Positions 52,978 to 60,912 of a stretch of DNA of 64,000 nucleotides are shown here, piece by piece. The notes under the pieces were generated by a model, which saw only the letters and a list, made by a program, of their open reading frames with translations, was not told where the DNA came from and searched no databases. The DNA is from CAYNFR01 sp964616755 (GTDB taxonomy: Bacteria > Bacteroidota > Bacteroidia > Chitinophagales > Saprospiraceae): NCBI GenBank assembly GCA_964616755.1, contig CAZTSI010000008.1, positions 1 to 64,000 of the forward strand. Direction: 5' to 3'. The translations under genes were made by a program, and so were the position numbers. Within the stretch, counting starts at the first letter, position 1; each line of letters opens with the position of its first letter.

Positions 52978-53882
52978 TTTCACCAGGCAGTGATACCATT
53001 ATTGATGAGTTTCAAATGTTACAAGACCGCATTTGTCAGGGGCTGGAAGCCTTAGACAGTTCAGCGAAATTTGAACAAGACTCTTGGGATCGACCTGAAG
53101 GAGGTGGGGGTAGAACCCGAATCATACAAGGACAACACATTCAAAAGGGTGGAGTCAACTTTAGTGCCGTACATGGCAGTATGCCGGAGAGCATTCAAAA
53201 GGCCTTGCAATTGGCGCCAAATGATTTTTTAGCTACGGGTGTATCTATCGTTTTGCATGCACACAATCCTTGGGTGCCTATCATTCATATGAATGTACGC
53301 TATTTTGAGACAAATACGGGTCAGTGGTGGTTTGGTGGAGGGATAGATGTTACGCCTCATTATATCATCCGAAATGAATCGCGTGTTTTTCACGAGACAT
53401 TACGAGACGTATGTGACGATTTTGATGGAGAGGCTTATCAAAAATATAAGAAATGGGCAGATGACTACTTTTATAATCAACACCGAAATGAAACAAGAGG
53501 GATCGGCGGGATTTTCTTTGACCAATTGAACGAATCCTCTGGACATTCAAAACAAGATATATGGTCTTTTGTCAAAGCCATAGGTGACACCTTCTTAAAA
53601 TGTTACGAACCTTTATTCAAAAATAATTTTGAGAAAGATTTTTTTGACGAAGATATCCTTTGGCAGTCTGTAAGGCGAGGTAGATATGTTGAGTTTAATT
53701 TAGTCTATGATCGCGGAACAAAGTTCGGCCTTCAAACAAATGGCCGTATTGAATCCATTTTGATGTCACTACCGCCGATAGCTCAATGGCATTACAACCT
53801 TTCACCTCCAAACCTCAGAGCTAAAGAAACTAGCCAACTCCTTATTAAGGGTGTTGATTGGCTTAACGACAAAGCAGACTAA
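52974..53882 (+). CDS. hemF: coproporphyrinogen III oxidase, oxygen-dependent
   Basis: HemF decarboxylates coproporphyrinogen III to protoporphyrinogen IX with oxygen, late in heme synthesis. The 302-residue protein has RPEGGGGRTRIIQG (residues 42-55), NPWVPIIHMNVRYFET, WWFGGGIDVTPHY, RGIGGIFFDQL and RRGRYVEFNLVYDRGT, all strongly conserved. Oxygen-dependent HemF implies aerobic growth. Its end overlaps the convergent lipoprotein gene by 20 bp. Confidence 0.96.
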   Translation: MISPGSDTIIDEFQMLQDRICQGLEALDSSAKFEQDSWDRPEGGGGRTRIIQGQHIQKGGVNFSAVHGSMPESIQKALQLAPNDFLATGVSIVLHAHNPWVPIIHMNVRYFETNTGQWWFGGGIDVTPHYIIRNESRVFHETLRDVCDDFDGEAYQKYKKWADDYFYNQHRNETRGIGGIFFDQLNESSGHSKQDIWSFVKAIGDTFLKCYEPLFKNNFEKDFFDEDILWQSVRRGRYVEFNLVYDRGTKFGLQTNGRIESILMSLPPIAQWHYNLSPPNLRAKETSQLLIKGVDWLNDKAD

Positions 53883-54342
53883 TAAGAGGTGTTGTGATGG
53901 TATTACTTTTATTTCCTGCTTCATCGGTTATAAAAATATCTAAGCTGAGTTCATTGATAGGAAATTGCTCAGGAGTTTCGCAAGGCGGTATGCGATCAGG
54001 AAAAATACAACAGGTAGTAAAAAGCCTTATGTTGACCTCACCTATTGCGGGCTTACCATTTAATGGCAATGAAGGGAACGAAAAGGAATCGTATATTTCT
54101 TTTGTGCGATTGTCGATAACCGTAATATTTTGAGAATTCATACCGCCAATATCACCATCTTGATCTTCAAAGGCTAAACGAATCAAAATCGAATCCGTAT
54201 TTAGCGAGTTTTGCACCATGAAGCCTTTATTGAACTCTACAAAGCTTATTTTTGGCACTGGGTCGGTTGCGTCATTATCGCCACATGACCAAAACTTGAC
54301 CAACAACATGACACTAAAAAAAATATAAGCAATATCTCTCAT
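53863..54342 (-). CDS. hypothetical lipoprotein
   Basis: A 159-residue protein that starts with a hydrophobic signal and Cys20 (KFWSCGDND), so it is probably a lipoprotein. The mature part has FEDQDGDIGG, an Asp-rich motif that may bind calcium, and a Cys-rich stretch TTCCIFPDRIPPCETP. I do not recognise a named family, although DQDGDIGG-containing lipoproteins occur in Bacteroidota. Its ATG shares a base with the TTG start of the divergent LuxE-like gene; an internal ATG at 54309 would separate them. Confidence 0.65.
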   Translation of the reverse strand: MRDIAYIFFSVMLLVKFWSCGDNDATDPVPKISFVEFNKGFMVQNSLNTDSILIRLAFEDQDGDIGGMNSQNITVIDNRTKEIYDSFSFPSLPLNGKPAIGEVNIRLFTTCCIFPDRIPPCETPEQFPINELSLDIFITDEAGNKSNTITTPLISLLCR

Positions 54343-55310
54343 TGAAAAATTTAGAGCATATTATTAGAACGCTTTTATCACAGGATATTTCCTTTGATGC
54401 AAAGGCCGATGCTCTCTTCGAATACCAATGTAGCACTAATCCTATATATAGTCAATGGGTCTCTATGACTTCTGCATCTAAATCACGGCTAAATCGTTTC
54501 ATGCCTATCTCATTGTTTAAGTATAGAGCTATTCAGTCTGGAGCATGGCAGCCCGTGACTTACTTTATGAGTTCTGGCACTGGATCTGTTTTGCGTAGTA
54601 AACATCTCATTAGAGACCTCGACTGGTATCATGCGATTTGTGATAGTATTTGGCAATATTACTTTGGGCCTTTAAGTAATTATGAGTTTTTGGGCCTTTT
54701 GCCACATTATTCAGACAATCCACACTCCTCCTTACTTTCTATGGTGTCACATTTTATGTTCCAATCTAGTACTGGGATAGAGAGGTATTATCTACAAGAT
54801 AAACTTGATCTTTACGAAAAAATAGAAGAAAATAGGTCACTGGGTATTCCTACAGTTTTATTTGGTGTGAGCTTCGCGCTTATCGATTATGGGCAAAATT
54901 TTCAGCATACCCGTTTAGATAATACGATGATTATCGAGACAGGCGGCATGAAGAAATATCATCGAGAATTGACAAGAGCGGAGTTGCATAGTCAATTGCA
55001 AGCTACTTTTGGAAACGCCGTGATCGCTTCAGAATATGGTATGGCTGAATGCACTTCTCAACTGTATAGCCAAGCCAATGGCTTATTCAAACCAAACCCG
55101 TGGATGAAGATAGTCATAACCGAAACTGGATTGCCATTTGATGCTTGCCCGAAGGGGACAAAAGGACGTATAAATATTATTGATTTAGGTAATGTACACA
55201 GTTGTGGATTTATTGCTACAGACGATTTAGGAGTCGAAAGGGAAGATGGTTGTATTGAGATTCTTGGGCGATTAGATAATTCAGATCTGAGAGGCTGCAA
55301 TTACTTGTAG
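54342..55310 (+). CDS. LuxE/PaaK-like acyl-protein synthetase
   Basis: A 322-residue protein of the LuxE (acyl-protein synthetase) branch of ANL enzymes. Segments include FMPISLFKYRAIQSGAW, the Ser/Gly loop YFMSSGTGSVLRSKH (the LuxE substrate loop), MIIETGGMKKYHREL, SEYGMAECTSQLYSQ and IATDDLGVE. LuxE activates fatty acids and passes them to LuxC, but no reductase or luciferase gene is present. The start is TTG. It probably activates an acyl or aryl acid for another pathway, which is open. Confidence 0.82.
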   Translation: MKNLEHIIRTLLSQDISFDAKADALFEYQCSTNPIYSQWVSMTSASKSRLNRFMPISLFKYRAIQSGAWQPVTYFMSSGTGSVLRSKHLIRDLDWYHAICDSIWQYYFGPLSNYEFLGLLPHYSDNPHSSLLSMVSHFMFQSSTGIERYYLQDKLDLYEKIEENRSLGIPTVLFGVSFALIDYGQNFQHTRLDNTMIIETGGMKKYHRELTRAELHSQLQATFGNAVIASEYGMAECTSQLYSQANGLFKPNPWMKIVITETGLPFDACPKGTKGRINIIDLGNVHSCGFIATDDLGVEREDGCIEILGRLDNSDLRGCNYL

Positions 55311-55311
55311 T

Positions 55312-56577
55312 TTAATAAGAGATTCCTTCCACTATCCATTTTGCCAAAGCATCTCTATTGTCTGAGCTCAAAATGCGTTTATGATCTTTTGCGTTGCGAA
55401 TATTACCTAGCTCTATTAAAATGGCGGGCGGAGAAGTTTTTCGAATTACATAAAACCCTTTTTCTTGCATTTTTCCAGTATAGCCTCTTGATTTCTGATG
55501 CTCAGCATATTTTGATTCAAAAACCTTGTGCACGCGCTTTGCCAATTCTTTAGAATTCTCGCTGTTTCTATAATAACAAAAGAAAACATCCTGATTATGA
55601 GATTCGCTATTCGAATCGATATGAATGGAGATCATTCTTTGATCGGTGATACCTCTTCTTTTATAATGGGCGTATTTTTTATTGATATAGTTAGTCCTTT
55701 GTTCAAGTCTCTCCATATGCCCAACTGGAATCTTTGAGCCATCGGCTAATCGCTCATCTCGGTCGCAGCTGATATAGCTTGCATCCTTAATACCATCCTT
55801 TTTGTCTTGAATGACCATTTCAACGATTGCACCATCTTCGATAAGCTTTTTAGCCACTCTGGCAGCTACATCGTACGCATACTCATCTTCACACAATTGT
55901 TGTTCACACTCGGTACAAATAGCACCGGGGTCTGGTCCGCCATGACCAGATACTACGTAAAATACGCGATTGTTGAGCTTTTTGCTTTTTACAGACACTT
56001 GTTTGTGCGAGGCACCCAAATAGTCGTATGTCATTGTCATATTCCCTTCAACTTTGGTTGCTTTTGTCTTCGCATCCTTTTTTGCCTCAATAGCTATGCC
56101 TTCTGATCCTTTTTTTTCGACCTTGTCCATAGATATATTGGATGAATCTGATTCTGTGAAAAGAGCCAAATACTCGTGATAGGGCACCCATAAGATCTTA
56201 CTGTCCCTGAAATGAGTCGATCGAATATCCTTTGAAAGCAGCAGTTCATTATATTCTTGAATTCTGACAGCCGCTTGCCAGTTATTCATATTCAGAGAAC
56301 TTCGAATGCTACGACCATTGTACTTGTAGAGAAGTACAGGAAGCTTATATTTTTTGTCGTAGTGAAGTGGGTCATTTGGTTCTAGATTGTTAAGCGCATA
56401 GAAAGCATCAATATTAGCTGGCTGTGTATTTAGTTCATACCTTTGAAGAAGAATGCTAACTCCGTCACCTTTTTTGGCAATAACTGTATGTACTTCGATA
56501 TTGGCGGGAATGTCAATCTCAGCAGATACAGACCATGTCAGTAACATTAAGGGTAAAACAAATAGCAAATTATTCAT
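55312..56577 (-). CDS. N-acetylmuramoyl-L-alanine amidase (Amidase_3), exported
   Basis: About 421 residues. The ATG at 56577 begins a signal peptide (MNNLLFVLPLMLLTWSVSA); an upstream ATG at 56652 would add 25 residues without function. An N-terminal LysM-like region follows (VIAKKGDGVSILLQRYEL). The C-terminal zinc amidase has YVVSGHGGPDPGA (His ligand), EDEYAYDVA (Glu), ISIHIDSN (His) and ILIELGNI (catalytic Glu). It cleaves peptidoglycan cross-bridges in cell separation or recycling. It ends 2 bp from the convergent LuxE-like gene. Confidence 0.88.
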   Translation of the reverse strand: MNNLLFVLPLMLLTWSVSAEIDIPANIEVHTVIAKKGDGVSILLQRYELNTQPANIDAFYALNNLEPNDPLHYDKKYKLPVLLYKYNGRSIRSSLNMNNWQAAVRIQEYNELLLSKDIRSTHFRDSKILWVPYHEYLALFTESDSSNISMDKVEKKGSEGIAIEAKKDAKTKATKVEGNMTMTYDYLGASHKQVSVKSKKLNNRVFYVVSGHGGPDPGAICTECEQQLCEDEYAYDVAARVAKKLIEDGAIVEMVIQDKKDGIKDASYISCDRDERLADGSKIPVGHMERLEQRTNYINKKYAHYKRRGITDQRMISIHIDSNSESHNQDVFFCYYRNSENSKELAKRVHKVFESKYAEHQKSRGYTGKMQEKGFYVIRKTSPPAILIELGNIRNAKDHKRILSSDNRDALAKWIVEGISY

Positions 56578-56633
56578 AGTAACTCTTTGAATAGCAAATA
56601 TATACAATTTATAAAAAAATATAATATGTTTTA

Positions 56634-57278
56634 ATGAAAGGTTTTTTGACATATCTTCATTTCTCTATTATTCAAGAGTATCGTAGTTGGCATCAGCTCG
56701 TCGGGATCTTTGTTTTTTCTTGGTTGATTGCTCATGTGGCCTATCGAATTAAGGGAAATTTGGATGTAACGGAATTTGCCTTGGTATTTTGGATGTTCGT
56801 GGTATTAATTTCTATCAATATCGCGATGCGAGCTGAAAATCACTTTTCGCGACAAGAGGCATTACAACTTTATACCTTGTCTTCGCCTATTCAGTTTTTG
56901 GCCGCTCGAATCGTTTTTACAATTTTATACTTATTGCTAAGTAGTATAGGGTTTTATGTTTGCTTGTTGCTGTTCTTTTATCCCGCCATTAAATTCGATT
57001 TTGACTTCTTGGCTTTAATACTCTTACTGAGTGTGGTGATTAGTGCATGCCTTTCATTTGTTTCCGCTATTTCTATCCGGACATCAAGCCAAAATATCCT
57101 TTTAAGCATTTTAAGTCTTCCACTTTTACTTCCTGCTATTATTCTTTTGAGTCAACTATCTATCCAGCATATGATGGGGGCAGGCTATGATACTTCGAAA
57201 ATAATTTCATTACTTGGTTTAAGTCTTTTGAGTATTGCGTCAACAATATTATTGTATCCGTATATTTGGCGTCAATGA
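56634..57278 (+). CDS. ccmB: heme exporter membrane protein CcmB
   Basis: A 214-residue CcmB with six predicted membrane helices. Family segments are QEYRSWHQLVGIFVFSW at the start and FSRQEALQLYTLSSP. It is the membrane subunit of the CcmAB transporter needed for heme handover to CcmE. CcmA and CcmE are not in this window. Its stop overlaps ccmC (ATGA), so the proteins are made together. Confidence 0.88.
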   Translation: MKGFLTYLHFSIIQEYRSWHQLVGIFVFSWLIAHVAYRIKGNLDVTEFALVFWMFVVLISINIAMRAENHFSRQEALQLYTLSSPIQFLAARIVFTILYLLLSSIGFYVCLLLFFYPAIKFDFDFLALILLLSVVISACLSFVSAISIRTSSQNILLSILSLPLLLPAIILLSQLSIQHMMGAGYDTSKIISLLGLSLLSIASTILLYPYIWRQ

Positions 57279-58342
57279 AAGATGGACTCTTACGACAGAA
57301 GTGGTGGAAGATTTTAACCTTACTTCTCTTATTATACACGTTTAGTGTTGGACTTTTAATTCCACTTCGTCCAGGTATTATATCAATCCAACACGGCGAA
57401 TGTAACTTAGGCGACCAGCTCGACATTAAAATATACGCGTATAATGCGCATTTTTCAGAGGAACAATTGCCGCGCGTGTTTCTAAAGCTAGACTCTATCT
57501 ATGTGTTAGAAGGCCAAGTAAGTGGGTTGATTGATCACTCTTCATTAAAAGCAAGATTTGAATTGCCCTCAGCTATTCCTGTAGACGAAGCCTCTGTTTA
57601 TCCAACACTTATTCTTCATGATGTCCAGAATGGTTTTATGGTTTTGCCGTCAGCTTTAGCCATTGGTGCTACGGTAAAGGGGGGGGGAGAATATTGGCAA
57701 GCTCAAATACCAGACTATGACAACAATTGGAGGTTCAGTTTTCCCTTTAGGTCGATACTATATGAAACGATCCGTAATACATTTTATCACGTTGCTATTT
57801 GGATGGCAATGTTTATACTTTTGATTGTTGCGTTAATTTATAGTATCAAATATTTACGATCTCCATCCATGTATTATGATGCAGTTAGTCAATCATTTAC
57901 GCTTGTAGCAGTACTTTTTGGCGGTATAGGCATGGTGACGGGGATGGTATGGGCAAAGAACACTTGGGGCGCTTATTGGACGGATGATCCAAAGCTTAAC
58001 CTTTCCGCAGTTTCGATGATTATTTTTGCGGGTTATTTAATATTGCGGAGTTCAATAACAGATGAGGAGCAAAGAGCTAAAATTGCGGCAGCATATAATG
58101 TATTTGCCTTTATCGCTATGATCCCATTAATTTTCATTATTCCAAGATTAACGAGCAGTCTTCATCCGGGAAATGGGGGTAATCCAGCTTTGGGCGGAGA
58201 AGATTTGGATGACACCCTACGAATCGTCTTTTATCCAACCATATTAGGTTATACCTTGTTAGGTATTTGGATGGCAAGTTTGTTTTATAGATTGCGTCGA
58301 ATAGATATCAACGTTGTACATTCAATTTTAAATAGCAAATGA
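57275..58342 (+). CDS. ccmC: cytochrome c biogenesis protein CcmC with periplasmic insertion
   Basis: A 355-residue protein of the CcmC family that carries heme to CcmE. Membrane helix 1 is at about residues 8-28. The Trp-rich signature is WGAYWTDDPKL (Trp231), and the flanking His ligands are His172 (FYHVAIW) and His297 (LHPGNGG). A normal CcmC has about 220-250 residues. Here about 130 extra residues, largely beta-strand-like, sit between helix 1 and helix 2 (about 30-160). A G9 tract (57679-57687) lies within this insertion. The ATG overlaps the ccmB stop. Confidence 0.88.
   Translation: MKDGLLRQKWWKILTLLLLLYTFSVGLLIPLRPGIISIQHGECNLGDQLDIKIYAYNAHFSEEQLPRVFLKLDSIYVLEGQVSGLIDHSSLKARFELPSAIPVDEASVYPTLILHDVQNGFMVLPSALAIGATVKGGGEYWQAQIPDYDNNWRFSFPFRSILYETIRNTFYHVAIWMAMFILLIVALIYSIKYLRSPSMYYDAVSQSFTLVAVLFGGIGMVTGMVWAKNTWGAYWTDDPKLNLSAVSMIIFAGYLILRSSITDEEQRAKIAAAYNVFAFIAMIPLIFIIPRLTSSLHPGNGGNPALGGEDLDDTLRIVFYPTILGYTLLGIWMASLFYRLRRIDINVVHSILNSK
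57679..57687 (+). repeat. poly-G tract, nine G, in ccmC
   Basis: Nine G encode Lys-Gly-Gly-Gly-Glu near residue 136 of CcmC. A slip would remove the heme-handling part. Confidence 0.9.
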
Positions 58343-58539
58343 ATCTGAACATAATAACTAACTTAATTATCATGGCATTGGCTTTAGCGAGCCCATTGTC
58401 AGCGGCTGGTGATCATTATGACCGATCGGGTAAGATGGGGTCAGTGGTTTTAGTGGTGGCGCTGGTCATCATTGGGTTTGTGGTGATCTTGTTCGTGTTA
58501 GAGCGAAAGATCAAAAAAATGGAGGATAAACTAAACTAA
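58339..58539 (+). CDS. CcmD-like small membrane protein
   Basis: A 66-residue protein with an N-terminal hydrophobic stretch, a short hydrophilic loop (AAGDHYDRSGKMG) and one clear membrane helix (VVLVVALVIIGFVVILFVL), ending in a charged tail (ERKIKKMEDKLN). It matches the small protein that follows CcmC in Bacteroidota and takes the CcmD role of holding CcmC and the CcmAB complex. Its ATG overlaps the ccmC stop by four bases. Confidence 0.78.
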   Translation: MNLNIITNLIIMALALASPLSAAGDHYDRSGKMGSVVLVVALVIIGFVVILFVLERKIKKMEDKLN

Positions 58540-58542
58540 CAT

Positions 58543-59961
58543 ATGGCACACAATGGAAGTAGCTTTTATGCTACAGTGCTGCAAAATTTCGATAACGCAG
58601 CACAACTAACCGATCATCCTAAGGGCCTATTGGCTCAGATTAAGGCATGCAATTCGGTTTATCAAATGCGATTTCCCGTTAAAATTGGGGATGACTACGA
58701 AGTGATTGAGGCGTATCGCGTCCAACATAGTCATCATAGATTGCCAACAAAAGGCGGGATTAGATACAGTGAAATGGTGGATCAAGAAGAGGTTATGGCT
58801 TTAGCATCACTAATGACATTTAAGTGCGCTATAGTCGACGTACCCTTCGGCGGAGCAAAAGGGGGAGTAAAAATTAACCCTCGAAAGTATGATGAAGACG
58901 CCTTACAACGCATCACGAGAAGATATACTGTCGAACTCGTTAAAAAGGGATTTATTGGCCCAAGCGTCGATGTCCCTGCACCGGACTATGGAACAGGGGA
59001 GCGAGAAATGGCGTGGATATTGGATACCTACTCGGCATTTGCACGCGGAGAAATAGATGCAGCTGGCTGTGTTACAGGCAAACCCGTCAATCAAAATGGT
59101 ATCCGCGGACGTACTGAGGCGACAGGTCGTGGTGTATATTATGGAATTCGTGAAGCAGTATCAATCAAACAAGATATGGCTGCTTTAGGATTATCGCCTG
59201 GAATAGCTGGTAAACGAATGGTTATTCAGGGTTTTGGTAATGTAGGGACGTATTCAGGCTTAATATCTCAACAAGAAGGTGATGCCGTTATAGTAGGGGT
59301 GGCTGAATATGACGGTACGATTTATAACCCTAAAGGTATTGACATAGAACAATTGGTAGAGCATCGCAAAAAGACTGGCTCAATTATCGGCTTACCAGGT
59401 ACATCAGCCTTGTTAGATAAAAATGATTGGATTGGACTCGATTGCGACATTTTAGTGCCTGCTGCACTTGAAAATCAAATTCATAAAGATAATGTGCACA
59501 AGATAAAAGCCAAAATCATCGCTGAAGCCGCCAACGGCCCTATTACGGCAGAGGCAGATGATTTTCTGACCAAAGCAGGAATATTGGTTATTCCTGACAT
59601 GTATTTGAACGCGGGCGGGGTTACGGTTTCATATTTTGAATGGTTAAAGAACTTATCACATATGCGTTTTGGCCGTATGGAGAAGCGTTTTAACCAGAAT
59701 ACCTATTTGAATATTATTGAGACAGTAGAAAAAATCACCAATCATAGCATTGATGAGCGTGTCAAGCGCCAGATCACTAAAGGGGCAGACGAAATAGATC
59801 TTGTTAGATCAGGACTTGAAGAAACAATGGTTAATGCTTACAATAACATTTGGGAAGTCAAACAAAGTAGAAGCAAAATAAAAGATCTTAGATCTGCCGC
59901 ATTTGTAAATGCAATAGACAAAGTGGCCAGTGATTATATGGCGCTTGGAGTTTTTCCTTAA
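58543..59961 (+). CDS. Glu/Leu/Phe/Val dehydrogenase (glutamate dehydrogenase type)
   Basis: A 472-residue amino acid dehydrogenase. The dimerisation/catalytic block LPTKGGIRYSE, the region CAIVDVPFGGAKGGVKI with the catalytic Lys, VDVPAPDYGTG, and the Rossmann GFGNVGTYS are all present. The long C-terminal extension fits the glutamate dehydrogenase group. It starts 3 bp after the CcmD-like gene and could be co-transcribed by chance of packing. NAD or NADP use is not decided. Confidence 0.9.
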   Translation: MAHNGSSFYATVLQNFDNAAQLTDHPKGLLAQIKACNSVYQMRFPVKIGDDYEVIEAYRVQHSHHRLPTKGGIRYSEMVDQEEVMALASLMTFKCAIVDVPFGGAKGGVKINPRKYDEDALQRITRRYTVELVKKGFIGPSVDVPAPDYGTGEREMAWILDTYSAFARGEIDAAGCVTGKPVNQNGIRGRTEATGRGVYYGIREAVSIKQDMAALGLSPGIAGKRMVIQGFGNVGTYSGLISQQEGDAVIVGVAEYDGTIYNPKGIDIEQLVEHRKKTGSIIGLPGTSALLDKNDWIGLDCDILVPAALENQIHKDNVHKIKAKIIAEAANGPITAEADDFLTKAGILVIPDMYLNAGGVTVSYFEWLKNLSHMRFGRMEKRFNQNTYLNIIETVEKITNHSIDERVKRQITKGADEIDLVRSGLEETMVNAYNNIWEVKQSRSKIKDLRSAAFVNAIDKVASDYMALGVFP

Positions 59962-59985
59962 TTTTAAAATAAAAGAGCAAAAGTT

Positions 59986-60714
59986 ATGAAAAATTTGATT
60001 GTTTTATTCTTGTGTTTTAGCTGGTTTGTAATAGTCGGTCAGCAAAAAATTATACCAGAAATGACTGAAGTTTGGGAACCAGAACCTCGTGCGGTAATGC
60101 CTGGAAATGCTGGTTCGCCCCCGTCAGATGCGATAGTCCTTCTAGGTCCGGGTCGTCTCGGTGCATGGGCGCATGCCGATGGTAGTGATGTTAAGTGGAC
60201 TTTTGACGATGGTGTCCTCACAGTCAAAAAGGGTACTGGTGCGATATTTACAAGAGAAAATTTTGGCGATTGCCAGTTACATGTCGAATGGCGCTCTCCT
60301 CTAGTTATTGAAGGGGAAGGACAAGGAAGAGGCAATAGTGGGGTATTCTTGCAAAATCGATATGAAGTGCAGGTGCTCGACAGCTACAATAATCGCACCT
60401 ACAGCAATGGACAGGCGGGGTCTATATATAAGCAGAGTATTCCTTTGGTCAATGCAATGCGGCCCACGGGCGAATGGCAGTCTTATGACATTATATTCAA
60501 AGCTCCAAGGTTTAATGCGGATGGACTTAAAATAAGCTCTGGATATGTTACCGTTATACACAACGGTATCTTGATCCAAAATCATGTGGAAATCCTGGGT
60601 ACATCAGAATACATTGGTTATCCAAAGAATATCGCTCATGGCGATGCTCCCATACAGTTGCAAGATCATAGCAATCCTGTGAGTTTCAGAAATATCTGGA
60701 TTCGAAAACTATAG
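59986..60714 (+). CDS. DUF1080 (3-keto-disaccharide hydrolase-like) secreted protein
   Basis: A 242-residue protein with a signal peptide (1-18) and a jelly-roll domain of the DUF1080/concanavalin-like type. Typical blocks are KWTFDDGVLTVKKGTGAIFT, QLHVEWRSP, GRGNSGVFLQNRYEVQVLD and GQAGSIYKQ. Related domains act on 3-keto glycosides or bind glycans. It precedes the PSCyt/DUF1501 pair on the same strand, separated by a terminator, so it is probably its own transcript. Confidence 0.88.
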   Translation: MKNLIVLFLCFSWFVIVGQQKIIPEMTEVWEPEPRAVMPGNAGSPPSDAIVLLGPGRLGAWAHADGSDVKWTFDDGVLTVKKGTGAIFTRENFGDCQLHVEWRSPLVIEGEGQGRGNSGVFLQNRYEVQVLDSYNNRTYSNGQAGSIYKQSIPLVNAMRPTGEWQSYDIIFKAPRFNADGLKISSGYVTVIHNGILIQNHVEILGTSEYIGYPKNIAHGDAPIQLQDHSNPVSFRNIWIRKL

Positions 60715-60738
60715 CTTTCGGACACCTTAAACGATTTG

Positions 60739-60775
60739 GCAGCAGAAGGATCTTTCAGACCTCTGCTGCTTTTTT
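60739..60775 (+). terminator. terminator after the DUF1080 gene
   Basis: GCAGCAGA and TCTGCTGC form a stem with a one-base bulge before GG/CC, followed by TTTTTT. The rest of the 198-bp gap to the next gene holds nothing else that I recognise. Confidence 0.85.
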
Positions 60776-60912
60776 ATACGTCTGTTTTATAGAGTCTAGG
60801 ATTTGTTCCTTAGTCGATGTTGGGCATCAAAGTATTCCTGTCGTAAGGTCCAATAAATACGATATAATTCTATATCTTAGTTTACAGATATCAACTTAAT
60901 GAGTCAGAATAT

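Noticed and set aside
54342..55310. Luminescence operon
   Set aside because: Only a LuxE-like gene is present; luxA, luxB, luxC and luxD are missing.
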